Origin: UBA5239 sp031548025
Lineage (GTDB): Bacteria > Verrucomicrobiota > Lentisphaeria > Victivallales > Victivallaceae
Assembly: GCA_031548025.1 (NCBI GenBank)
Contig: JAVBRM010000034.1
Location: forward strand, 6,099 to 70,098
Length of the DNA stretch: 64,000 nucleotides
Direction of reading: 5' to 3'
Each line of letters opens with the position of its first letter. The first letter of the stretch is position 1. The translations under genes were made by a program, and so were the position numbers. Below are positions 1 to 8,998 of this stretch, piece by piece. A model generated the notes under the pieces. That model was not told the DNA's origin. It did no database searches and was given only the letters and a program-made list of their open reading frames with translations.

Positions 1-951
1 GTTCAGATCATATTTTTTGATTTCACGCAGATATTCGCGATAACCTTTTTCAGCATCTGGAGGACGTCGATCCGTGAATAATCTGAACTCGCCGTGGGGC
101 TCCATCCAGCCAAGCAGAGAGGTGTCGTCCTTCCAATTGTTCATCAATTGTTCGAGCGCGGCCATTTGCATGCGGTCAAGCCATTCCGAGGCCACCTGGG
201 TGCTGTAGTAACCGTTTTCTTCGCGATAATTCAGTCCGAGAAATCCCGGAATGGAAGCCTCGTATTCCGTAGTCGGCAGGTTCAGCCAACTATACCAGGT
301 GTCTTTGCCGGTGGAAGTCCAGAGCAGGTTGCGGAAAGATTTGCCGGCCTCTTTGGCCTGCTTGATGGAATTGCGCGGCCCGGCATTGTCCAATATGCCC
401 GGAGCATAGGAGCAACCCATATCCTGGTGGTGGATGGTGAGGACAAAGGGATTTCTTTTGATGTATTCAATCTGTTCTTCGGTACGGGATTGGGGCCAGC
501 ACCGGATTGCCAGGGCCGCATTGTCGAAATTATCGAGGTAAGCCGGGTATGCGTGTTCCGGGACACTTTCCCATTTGTTGGCGTCATATTTACGGAAAGC
601 CTCCTCAAAAGAATCTTGATCGGGTACGGACAGAATCATGACTTTGTTGCCTTGTAAACCGAGTTTCCACCATCCGCCGTGGCGGATTTCGAGAACACCA
701 TCGGAATTTTTCTTTACCGGGCCGAATGCCAACAGGTCGGCCAAATATTTTGAGGAGACGATACGGGCTTTATCCGGCGATTCGCAGATAAATTGCGACA
801 GGCTTATTTTGCCGTCGCTTTCCCCGATCATGGATACTGTGCCATAGCCGCGAAGGTTGAGCTGCTTGACCTCACGGCGATATTCGCCGGCGTTCACGGT
901 TGCCACGGATATGGCAATAGCGAACAGTGACAGGAACTTGAACAATTTCAT
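1..951 (-). CDS. Secreted GH42-like glycoside hydrolase, partial
   Basis: Reading frame opens at the ATG at 949-951 and stays open to the window edge (317 codons, no stop), so the C-terminus is missing. The start has an AGAGGA Shine-Dalgarno site and codes for a classic Sec signal peptide (MKLFKFLSLFAIAISVA...), so the product is exported. I recognise no catalytic motif with certainty. The segment near the edge (AEKGYREYLREIKKYDLN) resembles the 'FRxYLRxKYGS' stretch of GH42/beta-galactosidase-like TIM barrels, which is also present in the 46435 protein. The gene lies 17 nt behind the pseudopilin gene on the same strand and is probably cotranscribed with it from the promoter at 1782-1809. Family assignment is inference. 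Export and the open frame are seen directly. Confidence 0.75.
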   Translation of the reverse strand, partial: MKLFKFLSLFAIAISVATVNAGEYRREVKQLNLRGYGTVSMIGESDGKISLSQFICESPDKARIVSSKYLADLLAFGPVKKNSDGVLEIRHGGWWKLGLQGNKVMILSVPDQDSFEEAFRKYDANKWESVPEHAYPAYLDNFDNAALAIRCWPQSRTEEQIEYIKRNPFVLTIHHQDMGCSYAPGILDNAGPRNSIKQAKEAGKSFRNLLWTSTGKDTWYSWLNLPTTEYEASIPGFLGLNYREENGYYSTQVASEWLDRMQMAALEQLMNNWKDDTSLLGWMEPHGEFRLFTDRRPPDAEKGYREYLREIKKYDLN

Positions 952-968
952 AATTTATCCTCTGATAT

Positions 969-1730
969 TTAAAGAGCGGTTTCCGTCCAGAATCTGGTTC
1001 TGAGAGTACTGGAACCCCATATTTCCTGATATTTTCGCGGTGCGACATGCCCGTCCCAGTGAGACATATTGCTGTATGGCGAGTGGCGATAACATACCTG
1101 TGCCGTACCCGCGACTTCCCCATTAATCATCCAATAAGCCGGGCTTTCGGCTTTAGAATAATCTACATAACGCTGATTGGAATCCATGTAGCGTATTTTA
1201 TCGGAAGCCCGCCGGATTTGTGAAATTTTCAGCGCGGGCCAGGCTGTTGTGGCTGATGGCCAGGAATCATGATTCACTCCGTAAGAATAACGAATGGAAA
1301 GGTTGCCTTTTGTCACGAGATTCGATTGCAGCAGACTATTGGCCGGACAGGCGTACTTCACCGGCCACATGTTGGAATCAGTAGTCGGGGTGGACATCCC
1401 CATATAGCCTTTTAATTGCCACATCCAGTGATAATTGGTGTTACCTCCCCAACTGCCGTCGGCATTGTTGCCAACACTCCAACCGTCATAATCGGATTCA
1501 TACAGGGCAGTGGCTTTTTCCATTTGATTCAAGGTATTTGTGCAATAAATCTGCCTGGCTTTGTTTCTGGTTTTATTCAGAGCCGGTAAGAACATTGCCG
1601 CCAGGATGGCGATGATCGCGATCACTACCAGGAGTTCAATCAAGGTAAATTGGAGGGAATGCGCGCAAAGAAGCCTTGGCGGCTTTGTTTCGCGGATTGC
1701 GCCTTTATTTCCGTCTGGATGATTGTTCAT
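969..1730 (-). CDS. Type IV pseudopilin-like protein, H-X9-DG type
   Basis: 253 residues. Residues 27-50 carry the prepilin-type cleavage/methylation signal (FTLIELLVVIAIIAILAAM) followed by LPALN, as in type II secretion pseudopilins and the very expanded DUF1559-like prepilins of Planctomycetes and Lentisphaerota. The C-terminus has the H-X9-DG motif (HSPYSNMSHWDG). An AAGGAG site precedes the ATG at 1730. The product is expected to be cleaved by a prepilin peptidase before the F, with the hydrophobic helix anchoring it in the inner membrane or a pseudopilus. The first gene of a two-gene unit with the secreted hydrolase at 951. The N-terminal extension before FTLIELL is long (about 27 residues) but not unusual for this family. 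The specific function of such proteins is not established. Confidence 0.88.
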   Translation of the reverse strand: MNNHPDGNKGAIRETKPPRLLCAHSLQFTLIELLVVIAIIAILAAMFLPALNKTRNKARQIYCTNTLNQMEKATALYESDYDGWSVGNNADGSWGGNTNYHWMWQLKGYMGMSTPTTDSNMWPVKYACPANSLLQSNLVTKGNLSIRYSYGVNHDSWPSATTAWPALKISQIRRASDKIRYMDSNQRYVDYSKAESPAYWMINGEVAGTAQVCYRHSPYSNMSHWDGHVAPRKYQEIWGSSTLRTRFWTETAL

Positions 1731-1781
1731 TTATCTGACTCCTTATGATAATTTTTTGCTGCGATCAAACTTTCTGAGATA

Positions 1782-1809
1782 ATTATATGGATAATTCCTG
1801 TTTTGTCAA
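1782..1809 (-). promoter_or_regulatory. Sigma70-type promoter for pseudopilin gene
   Basis: On the minus strand TTGACA (1804-1809) is separated by 16 bases from a perfect TATAAT (1782-1787), pointing at the pseudopilin gene that starts at 1730. The surrounding 1731-2000 interval is AT-rich and otherwise holds no gene. Confidence 0.7.
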
Positions 1810-1950
1810 TATTTAATTATTATTTTGTTCAAATTTAATTATTTATTAAACATATAATAAATATCTATTAAATATCTATTTTGAAAACATATCAAAAACA
1901 GGCTATTGGATGAAGCGTGTCGATTTCTCGAATAATTGTTTCTTAAAGAA

Positions 1951-1979
1951 TTGATTATGCCGCGGTAGGTGAGTACATT
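1951..1979 (+). promoter_or_regulatory. Candidate promoter of the esterase operon
   Basis: TTGATT (1951-1956), 17-base spacer, TACATT (1974-1979), about 30 bases before the esterase start at 2011. A moderate match to the sigma70 consensus, placed divergently from the pseudopilin promoter. Confidence 0.45.
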
Positions 1980-2010
1980 ATCGGACTGAACAGCACAGGA
2001 GTTGTTACTG

Positions 2011-3111
2011 ATGACTGATTACGCCAAGTTTGATAAGTATATGAGTATTAAAGAAGTCGATGCCGACGGCATTGCCTGGCATGATCCGGCGTCGAAGCCG
2101 TTTCGGCTTTGCGGATTCTATTGGTACGGAAGGGATAAGGTTTACCGGCGGCTGCCGGTCAAGCTGGATTGGCCGGTTTCGCCGGGAGTGGAAATTCTCG
2201 CCAATTACACTGCCGGAGGGCAGGTGCGTTTCCGGACCGACAGCAAGCGCATATTCGTGCGTTATGAGTCGCATTTTGACGGTCGGATGCATCATATGCC
2301 GGATACCGGCATGAGCGGTCTGGATCTGTATCTGGGAGCGCCGGGCCAAGAGCGGTTCTGGGGAGTGGTGAGGCGCTCCGAATTTGAAGGCGTCTATAAA
2401 TATCTGTTATTCGATGTTCCGAGTGGCGCGATGCAGGATTTCGTGCTCAATATGCCGTTGTACAACGGTTTGAAAAGCCTGGAAGTCGGAGTGGATGAGG
2501 GCGCGGTCATCGAGCCGCCGCGGCCGTTCGAGCGGGAGAATCCGGTGGTGGTGTATGGTACTTCGATCACCCAGGGCGGGTGCGCCTCGCGCCCGGGCAT
2601 GGCTTATTCCAATATCCTCAGCCGCAAGCTGAATACGGAATTCCTGAATCTCGGATTTTCCGGCAACGGCAGATGCGAAGCGGATATGGCGCGTATTCTC
2701 GCGGAAATCGCCGATCCGGCCTTGTTTATCATTGACTGCGAGGCCAATTGCGCCGACCCGGATACCTTTGCCGCCAGGCTGCCGGAGTTTATCCGGATAT
2801 TGCGGGAAAAACACCCGGTCATGCCGATCCTGGTGGTTTCGAAAATTAATTATCAGCGGGTAGCTCATCCCTGTATCGCCCAAGCCAAAGACGAACAGAA
2901 CCGGGTCATGCAAATGATGCTGGTCAGCGAGCTCCGGAAGGCCGGCGACCTGAATATCCGCTTCATGGACGGCGCGGATCTGTTGCAGGATGATTTCGAC
3001 GAATGTACAATGGACGGGGTGCATCCGAACGACCTCGGGTTTTACCGGATGGCCGAGGCTCTGTATCTGCCGGTTTTGAATCTGTTGCGCAAGGAGGTGG
3101 CCAATGGTTAA
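2011..3111 (+). CDS. GxDLY-domain SGNH-type esterase (copy 1)
   Basis: 366 residues from the ATG at 2011, which has AGGAG nine bases upstream. A TTG at 2002 is in frame but abuts that site. The first 160 residues form the beta-rich GxDLY domain (signature SGLDLYLGAPG). The rest is an SGNH hydrolase: block I GTSITQGGCASRPG (nucleophile Ser), block II FSGNGR, and block V DGVHPND with catalytic Asp and His. Such proteins deacylate esters, often acetyl or acyl groups on carbohydrates. There is no signal peptide, so it acts in the cytoplasm. First gene of an operon running to 6950. It is followed by a paralogue that overlaps it by 8 nt. The substrate is unknown. Confidence 0.88.
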   Translation: MTDYAKFDKYMSIKEVDADGIAWHDPASKPFRLCGFYWYGRDKVYRRLPVKLDWPVSPGVEILANYTAGGQVRFRTDSKRIFVRYESHFDGRMHHMPDTGMSGLDLYLGAPGQERFWGVVRRSEFEGVYKYLLFDVPSGAMQDFVLNMPLYNGLKSLEVGVDEGAVIEPPRPFERENPVVVYGTSITQGGCASRPGMAYSNILSRKLNTEFLNLGFSGNGRCEADMARILAEIADPALFIIDCEANCADPDTFAARLPEFIRILREKHPVMPILVVSKINYQRVAHPCIAQAKDEQNRVMQMMLVSELRKAGDLNIRFMDGADLLQDDFDECTMDGVHPNDLGFYRMAEALYLPVLNLLRKEVANG

Positions 3112-4183
3112 GCAGGATATTTCTCGCCTCGATGAAAATATGCGGGCGAAAATCGCCGATGAAAACGGCCTGGTCTGGTACGATCCGGCGGAAGCGCCGT
3201 TCCGGCTTTGCGGTTTGTATTGGTATGGACAGGATGAAATCTACCGCCGGCTGCCGCGTCAGTCCAAATGGCGGATTACCGAAGCTGTGGACGCTATAGC
3301 CGAGTGTTCCACCGGCGTTCAGGTGCGCTTCCGTTCCGACTGTACGAGAATGACCGTGCGTTTTGAATTGAAGCAAACCGGGCGCATGGACCATATGCCG
3401 GATACCGGCAAGAATTGTTTCGACCTGTATATCGGAGAACCGGGCAAGGAGCGGTTTTTTCGCGGCATGGCCCGTCCCGATTTGGACAGCACGGCCAATA
3501 GTGTCGAAATGATGAATGTGGAAGATGCCGCCATGCGGGATTTCGTTTTGAATTTTCCGCTGTACGGCGGAGTAAATAAAGTTGAAATCGGCGTGAATGA
3601 AGGAGCGGTAATCGAACCGCCGCGTCCGTTTGCCGATTCCCGTCCGGTGGTAATTTACGGTACTTCGATCACCCAGGGCGGATGCGCTTCGCGGCCGGGG
3701 ATGCTCTTTACCAACATTCTCAGTCGCAAACTGAACCGGGAATTCTTCAACTACGGATTTTCCGGCAACGGTCGCTGCGAAAGTGAACTGGCGGAGATCC
3801 TGACCGAAATCGCCGACCCCGCGTTGTTTATTATCGACTGCGACGCCAATTGCAGCGAATCACCGGTTTTCGCCGAACGGCTGCCAAAATTCATCGACAT
3901 CCTCCGGCGCGATCATCCGGTCATGCCGATTCTGGTTTTGACCCGGATCCGGTTCGCCAAGGAAATCGACGTGTCCGAACGGACTGAAAATTACTGGATT
4001 CAACTCAATGAAGTCGCCCGCCGCCGCCGCGAAGGCGACGCCAATATTCACTTTGCCGACGGTCACAATCTGTTGGGCCAGGATTATTACGAATGCATGG
4101 TCGACGGGGTGCATCCGACTGACCTCGGATTTTACCGTATGGCCGAATCCCTTGAACCTAAAATCAGGAGTCTGATATCATGA
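3104..4183 (+). CDS. GxDLY-domain SGNH-type esterase (copy 2)
   Basis: 359 residues, a full-length tandem paralogue of the 2011 product: same GxDLY domain (NCFDLYIGEPGKERFF), block I GTSITQGGCASRPG, FSGNGR, IIDCDANC and DGVHPTD. The ATG at 3104 lies inside the end of the previous gene, with AAGGAGG in that gene's 3' end, so translation is probably coupled. Divergence between the copies is substantial in the N-terminal domain, suggesting an old duplication kept for different substrates or for a heteromer. No signal peptide. The next gene overlaps by 4 nt (ATGA). Confidence 0.88.
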   Translation: MVKQDISRLDENMRAKIADENGLVWYDPAEAPFRLCGLYWYGQDEIYRRLPRQSKWRITEAVDAIAECSTGVQVRFRSDCTRMTVRFELKQTGRMDHMPDTGKNCFDLYIGEPGKERFFRGMARPDLDSTANSVEMMNVEDAAMRDFVLNFPLYGGVNKVEIGVNEGAVIEPPRPFADSRPVVIYGTSITQGGCASRPGMLFTNILSRKLNREFFNYGFSGNGRCESELAEILTEIADPALFIIDCDANCSESPVFAERLPKFIDILRRDHPVMPILVLTRIRFAKEIDVSERTENYWIQLNEVARRRREGDANIHFADGHNLLGQDYYECMVDGVHPTDLGFYRMAESLEPKIRSLIS

Positions 4184-4803
4184 AAACCGAAAGAATTTTT
4201 TGTGTAGGGCGCAATTATCATGCCCATATCCGTGAACTGAGCGACGCGGTACCGGATTCCCCGGTGATTTTCAGCAAACCGCCGACCTCGCTGGTCCCCG
4301 CGGAACAATCCTATATACCGTATCCACGGAACAGCAAAAAGCTGCATCATGAGGTGGAAGTCGTCGTCCGGATCGGCAAAGAAGGCATTCCAACCAACGA
4401 AAAAGAGGCGCTGGAATATGTCGACGCGCTCGCCATCGGGTTGGACCTGACCTTGCGCGACGTCCAGAGCGGATTGATCGCCAAGTCGCTGCCGTGGGAA
4501 AAATGCAAGGGGTTCGACTTCAGCGCCCCGATCGGCAACTTTTTCCCTTATGGCAGCAATATCGCGCTGGATAACCTGGAGTTCGGATGCAAGGTCAACG
4601 GGCAGGTCCGGCAGCAGGGTAACACTTCCCGGATGATTTTTCCGATTCCGGTGATCATTCTGGACCTGGCCAAATATTGGAAACTGCTGCCCGGCGACCT
4701 GATTTATACCGGTACTCCGGAAGGTATCGGCGCGCTGGAAATCGGCGATACCATCGAAATCAGTTCGCCGCTGCTCGGAACCTATTCGTGGCAGATTGTT
4801 TAA
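4180..4803 (+). CDS. Fumarylacetoacetate hydrolase family protein
   Basis: 207 residues, the size of a single FAH domain. Visible family signatures: CVGRNYHAHIRE at the start, PPTSL, the metal-binding HHEVEVVVRIG (Glu pair), GLDLTLRDVQ, WEKCKGFD, and the C-terminal YTGTPEGIG. FAH-fold enzymes hydrolyse or decarboxylate 2,4-dioxo acids or act as hydratases or isomerases with a divalent metal. The start overlaps the previous stop as ATGA, with GGAG upstream. Given the esterases before it and the cyclase-family gene after it, it may process a keto-acid or ring-opened intermediate. The exact reaction cannot be read from the sequence. Confidence 0.85.
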   Translation: MKTERIFCVGRNYHAHIRELSDAVPDSPVIFSKPPTSLVPAEQSYIPYPRNSKKLHHEVEVVVRIGKEGIPTNEKEALEYVDALAIGLDLTLRDVQSGLIAKSLPWEKCKGFDFSAPIGNFFPYGSNIALDNLEFGCKVNGQVRQQGNTSRMIFPIPVIILDLAKYWKLLPGDLIYTGTPEGIGALEIGDTIEISSPLLGTYSWQIV

Positions 4804-4899
4804 TGATGCATTAGTGTATTATTAAACTCGGCAAATCTCTTGTTTTCGGTATTGATGTGTATGGAGAATGCACTATATTACGGAAAACAGGAGATGCCA

Positions 4900-5523
4900 A
4901 TGCCGGTTATAGATATAAGTCGTGAATATGTCGGCGATGAAACATTTGCCGTTCAGACCATTGAGCGTGATCTGCAATCGGAAGATACCCGTTATACCGG
5001 GGTGGTCTACCAGTACACCACCGGTTCCATGATGGGGACTTATATCGATTTTCCGGGGCACATCAAAGAAACCGACGACGGCATGACTGCCGCCAACTTT
5101 CCGATAGAGCGTCTTTACCGCATTCCGGCGGCGGTGATTCATCTGGACCGCGCCGACGGCAGCGGCGGCGTATCCGGCGAAGAATTGGAACGCTCCTGGG
5201 GCGGTCGCCCCGACACTCCGGCCATCATCATCAATGCCCTCGGCAGGAAAAATCCCCATGACATCCGTCTTCGCTCTGTATTTCTGGATCACAGCGCGCT
5301 GGACTGGATCATCGGCTGCGGCTGTAAATTCCTGGTTTCGGATATTTTTGAGAGTGTGGCTTTGCACGGGGTGTTCCTGAAACTTTTCCAACACGGCGTT
5401 TCCACGCTCTGCGAACCGGTGAACCTGGCGGCTTTGACCGCCCCGGAAGTGAAGCTGACGGTATTGTTTCCGCCGGTGCCTGGTCTGACCCAGATACCTT
5501 GCCGCGCCATAGCTGAATTTTAA
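4900..5523 (+). CDS. Cyclase-family (kynurenine formamidase-like) protein
   Basis: 207 residues from ATG 4900, chosen because GGAG at 4890-4893 sits six bases before it. In-frame alternatives at 4840 (TTG), 4855 and 4894 exist. The fold is recognised from DISREY at the N-terminus, the TGSMMGTYIDFPGH motif at about residues 40-53, and the C-terminal EPVNLAAL...FPPVPG...PCRAIAEF. The family motif HxGTHxDxPxH is altered: the first two His are Met and Tyr here, while the Asp and last His remain. Metal binding may therefore differ or be lost. Related enzymes hydrolyse N-formylkynurenine or cyclic amides. Part of the 2011-6950 operon. Confidence 0.75.
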   Translation: MPVIDISREYVGDETFAVQTIERDLQSEDTRYTGVVYQYTTGSMMGTYIDFPGHIKETDDGMTAANFPIERLYRIPAAVIHLDRADGSGGVSGEELERSWGGRPDTPAIIINALGRKNPHDIRLRSVFLDHSALDWIIGCGCKFLVSDIFESVALHGVFLKLFQHGVSTLCEPVNLAALTAPEVKLTVLFPPVPGLTQIPCRAIAEF

Positions 5524-5540
5524 CCGATGGGAATTTAATC

Positions 5541-6950
5541 ATGAATAAGAAAAAAATTGTTGCCGGATTGCGAAATTTGGGCCTGAAAAACGGCGATGCG
5601 GTATTGCTTCACAGTTCACTGATCAGCTTGGGGCGGGTGGAAGGCGGCCCGGATGCGGTGATCGATGCTTTTCTCGAAGTCCTCGGGGCTGACGGCACCT
5701 TGCTGGTTCCGGTTTTCGGCGCGTTGGGCATACTCACCGAAACCTTGAAAAAACGCGAAGGCGCGGTCATCAGTCCCTGTCCGGTCGGTACCCTGGCGGC
5801 GCTGGGGCCGAAAGCGGCGGAACTGTGCCGCGATCATTGGCAGGCCGCTACCGTTCATGGCAAAGACACTCCTTTTACCCGCCTGGCGGAGCTCGGCGGC
5901 TATATCTGTTTGCTGGGGGTGGACCAGGATCGCAATACGACTTTACACAGCGTGGAAGCCTTGCTGGAACTGCCTTATTTGGCCGACTCTACCCGGACTT
6001 TTGTTACCCCCGAGGGCGAAACCGTTACCAAAACCTGGAAATATTATCCGGGGCCGCACCGCGATTTTATCGGACTGGATAGATATTTCCGCGAGTCTGG
6101 AGTCATCCGGACCGAACGCCTCGGCAATGCCGAAGTCCGGCTGATCAAATCGCAGGATCTCTTTGATATCAGCCTGAAAATCGGCCGGAGCAACCCCGCT
6201 TTCGTTCTTTGCGGCAACCCGGCCTGTGCTGATTGCGTCAAACAACGCGCCATGATTTTCGCCGACCGCATGGCCGGTGAATCATTTAAACTCAGTGCGT
6301 CCTCGCGGCTGGCCGGGCGTTATCTGCCGGAAATACTGGAAAATCTCAAAGCCGCCGGTATCCGTTATCTGGAACTGGATTATCTGCAAGGCAAAGCCTG
6401 CGCCGCCATGCCGCCGGACAAGCTGGCCGCCGTGGTCGAGGAAGTACGCGAAGCCGGTTGCGAAGTAAGCGCCCTGCGCGTACCTTGGATTGCCGATAAC
6501 GCGGCCCATACCGTTACCGCTGCCCGCGAGGCCGGAATCGGCCGCCTGGTGATTCCGATTGGCGCGGATGAACTTCTCAAACAAGCCGCCGAAGCCGGGC
6601 TGGAATGTGCTTTTTTCAATTCCATTCAAACCGGAACGGTTGCGGCGGATTATCTGCGGGAACGTAGTGCCGCATCCTGTTTCAATCCGGCGAACTTCGT
6701 CATGGCCGGTGAAAAACCGTTTCTGGTATCCTACCGGCTCGGTCGCTTCATCAAGCTGATGGACCAGCTCGATATCGTGGATTGCACCTGGGACGGCTCC
6801 CCCGCCGGCCTGGCGCAGGGCAATGCCGAAATCAAGGAACTGATTTCCATCCTCCGCTGCCACAATTTCAACGGCTGGTTCTGCCTCAGCGGCCCCGGCC
6901 CCCTGAAAGAAGCCGTCGCCGCCTTCACCCGCCTACTCGATAATATGTAA
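5541..6950 (+). CDS. AAC(3)-like acetyltransferase fused to TIM barrel
   Basis: 469 residues in two parts. Residues 1-250 match the AAC(3)/antibiotic N-acetyltransferase fold: LLHSSLISLGRVEGG, GTLLVPVFG, HGKDTPFTRLAELGG, and NTTLHSVE with the family His/Glu. Residues about 255-469 look like a xylose-isomerase-like (AP endonuclease 2-type) TIM barrel: GIRYLELDYL, EVSALRVPWI, LVIPIGADE, FNGWFCLSGPGP. Family members acetylate an amine from acetyl-CoA. Here the operon suggests a metabolic amino-sugar or amino compound rather than a drug. Last gene of the esterase operon, cytoplasmic. The fusion is unusual. I do not call it a resistance gene. Confidence 0.72.
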   Translation: MNKKKIVAGLRNLGLKNGDAVLLHSSLISLGRVEGGPDAVIDAFLEVLGADGTLLVPVFGALGILTETLKKREGAVISPCPVGTLAALGPKAAELCRDHWQAATVHGKDTPFTRLAELGGYICLLGVDQDRNTTLHSVEALLELPYLADSTRTFVTPEGETVTKTWKYYPGPHRDFIGLDRYFRESGVIRTERLGNAEVRLIKSQDLFDISLKIGRSNPAFVLCGNPACADCVKQRAMIFADRMAGESFKLSASSRLAGRYLPEILENLKAAGIRYLELDYLQGKACAAMPPDKLAAVVEEVREAGCEVSALRVPWIADNAAHTVTAAREAGIGRLVIPIGADELLKQAAEAGLECAFFNSIQTGTVAADYLRERSAASCFNPANFVMAGEKPFLVSYRLGRFIKLMDQLDIVDCTWDGSPAGLAQGNAEIKELISILRCHNFNGWFCLSGPGPLKEAVAAFTRLLDNM

Positions 6951-8969
6951 TCAGGATTTCAGCAGGGCGATCCGGCTGATGGCTGGATATTCCCTGCCGT
7001 ATTTTTCAATCCGGACAGTTACCTCCTTTGCTTGCGGACAGGCCGGCGAACAGCGACCGGTATTATCAAAGCTTTGGATTGTCGAAACTCCATTTACGGT
7101 TAACTTGCATTCTTGGCTTGAGCCGGGTATCGCCTGAATTTCAAGGATACCGCCGCCCTCGTTTTTCAAAACTACTTCGATGAAGCCATTTGGAAAAACC
7201 GTATTGCCGGCGTATCGGGCCGGGACTCCGTTGCTCAACTCGGCATGACATGCATGCATGTAGCGGTAAACCCGCCAGTCGTCGGTAATCGTGCCCGGGA
7301 ACACGCTGTCCACGATATCTTTTTGTTGGCTGGTCTGGTTTCGCAGGGTCCATTCCGCCTGGTATTCATTCAGCAGTTCATGACAAAGGTGATGCAGCGG
7401 TTTCAGGTAAACGCGGTCGAGGTCGTCGCCGGGGCAGGGGGCTCCGTCGCAGCAGCTCGCCATTGTCGGCAGTCCGCCGTTCGGGTCCCGCATCAGGGGC
7501 ACGATGGCCTGGTCGGCGTTGTCAATGGCGGCGGCCAGTGCATGCGGGGTTTGAAGATGCTTTCCCATGTCGTCGAAATACGCGCAGATACCATAAACGA
7601 AAGCGCGGATGGCGGTAGCGGCGATCACCGCGTGCCTCCAGACCCGTTCCGTTTTCCGATATTCGGCATCGCCCAATTTGGGGCGCAATTCCTGAACTTT
7701 CCGGAGTCCCTCGTGAGCCATAGCCAGCGCCTGATCCTTTTCGCGCCGGATCGCTTCCCGGCCGGGGCTTTGGTCGCCGGATTGGATAGACCAGATTCCG
7801 GCGAGGTATTTCAGCGGGACGTCATTGGGAAATACGCCGAAAATTCCTCCCGCCTTGATCCATTTGAACTCAGCCAAAACCGGAAATTTGTGGAATATGA
7901 CATTTCTATGGACGTAGTTGATTTTTTTCACGCATTCAAGCCCGGCTTTGCCCAGCTCGATCATTTCGGCGGGGCACTCCGGCCAGTGCCGGGCGGCCCA
8001 TTCCCGCCAGATGTCTTCCGCGGTAACCTGCGGGTCCCGGATCAGGCGATGGTAACCGTACAGATTGATCTCGTGCGAATCGAAAATCGAATTGCCGATG
8101 CGGTCCAACCTGATCGCATAACGGCTGACCTCACGGCTCCGGCCTTCGCGGACATAACGCTCGATATTATCCAGATTGGCCGCGGGCAGATAACCGGCGC
8201 CAAGAAATTCCCCCAGGGAATCGCATTCGGCATTGAGCTCGGTATTGGGTAGCTTCCGCAAAAACGGATTGCAGGAGAGGAACGGCACGAAATCATACGG
8301 CGTGATTTTTGTTTCGATATCGAAATTGTACTCTTGAGCGGCGATGGTCGCTCCGGCCAGGATATCCTCGTAATCCTCCGCGATCGACCCGAATGAACGC
8401 AAGATGAAACGCTTGCCGCGTTTCCGGTGTTCTTCGGCGAATATCCGGACGATTTCGGCGACCACCCGGTGAGGCGGATACTGTTCCGGCGACGAGTTGT
8501 GGATAACCGAGAAATCCGCCTCGGTCAAGGTCAGGACCAGGCCATCCAGCTCCGGTACGACTCTGAATGTTTCGGCCAGTTTATAACGCAGAAAGTTCTG
8601 GAAACAGTCTCCAAGCAGATCGAATTCGCCGTTCCGGTCCATCATTTCCGGCGCGTCGTCGAGTACTCCGACCGGGATCATAATTTCGCGATGCCAGTAA
8701 TAGAGCTTTTTTCCCGCTCCGTGCGCCAGATCGACGATATTCCGCAGAGTTTCGCGATTTTTCATGATCGCATCTTTGTCCGCCAGGCGGTGAGCGGTGG
8801 GATACGGCTCCAACAGCAATAGCCCATTCATGCCTCCCAGGGGACTGGCGAACGCTCCGCAGATCTCGAAACTGTCGACGTCATATTCCGCGGATTTATC
8901 CACAACCCGCCGCATATATTTTACATCCAGCGAAGTCGGATGCATCAAAGACCAAGTGATTTCACTCAT
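6951..8969 (-). CDS. Putative cytoplasmic TIM-barrel glycoside hydrolase
   Basis: 672 residues, no signal peptide, AAGGA site before the ATG at 8969. The N-terminal 380 residues read as a beta/alpha barrel (DVDSFEICGAF, GKKLYYWHREIM, LDGLVLTLTEADF, KRFILRSFGS, YNFDIETKITPYDF). A helical segment and a small beta domain at the C-terminus follow. The pattern is reminiscent of alpha-glucuronidase/GH67-like or GH84-type hydrolases, but I cannot place it in one family. LTEAD holds a conserved-looking Glu. The gene stands alone, converges on the esterase operon with no gap at 6950, and has its own regulated-looking promoter. It likely acts on imported oligosaccharides or uronides. Confidence 0.6.
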   Translation of the reverse strand: MSEITWSLMHPTSLDVKYMRRVVDKSAEYDVDSFEICGAFASPLGGMNGLLLLEPYPTAHRLADKDAIMKNRETLRNIVDLAHGAGKKLYYWHREIMIPVGVLDDAPEMMDRNGEFDLLGDCFQNFLRYKLAETFRVVPELDGLVLTLTEADFSVIHNSSPEQYPPHRVVAEIVRIFAEEHRKRGKRFILRSFGSIAEDYEDILAGATIAAQEYNFDIETKITPYDFVPFLSCNPFLRKLPNTELNAECDSLGEFLGAGYLPAANLDNIERYVREGRSREVSRYAIRLDRIGNSIFDSHEINLYGYHRLIRDPQVTAEDIWREWAARHWPECPAEMIELGKAGLECVKKINYVHRNVIFHKFPVLAEFKWIKAGGIFGVFPNDVPLKYLAGIWSIQSGDQSPGREAIRREKDQALAMAHEGLRKVQELRPKLGDAEYRKTERVWRHAVIAATAIRAFVYGICAYFDDMGKHLQTPHALAAAIDNADQAIVPLMRDPNGGLPTMASCCDGAPCPGDDLDRVYLKPLHHLCHELLNEYQAEWTLRNQTSQQKDIVDSVFPGTITDDWRVYRYMHACHAELSNGVPARYAGNTVFPNGFIEVVLKNEGGGILEIQAIPGSSQECKLTVNGVSTIQSFDNTGRCSPACPQAKEVTVRIEKYGREYPAISRIALLKS

Positions 8970-8998
8970 AATTCTATTCCTTCATATCGTGTATAATT

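Noticed and set aside
5541..6300. Aminoglycoside resistance gene call
   Set aside because: The AAC(3)-like fold lies in a metabolic operon and is fused to a TIM barrel. Family membership alone does not show drug acetylation.
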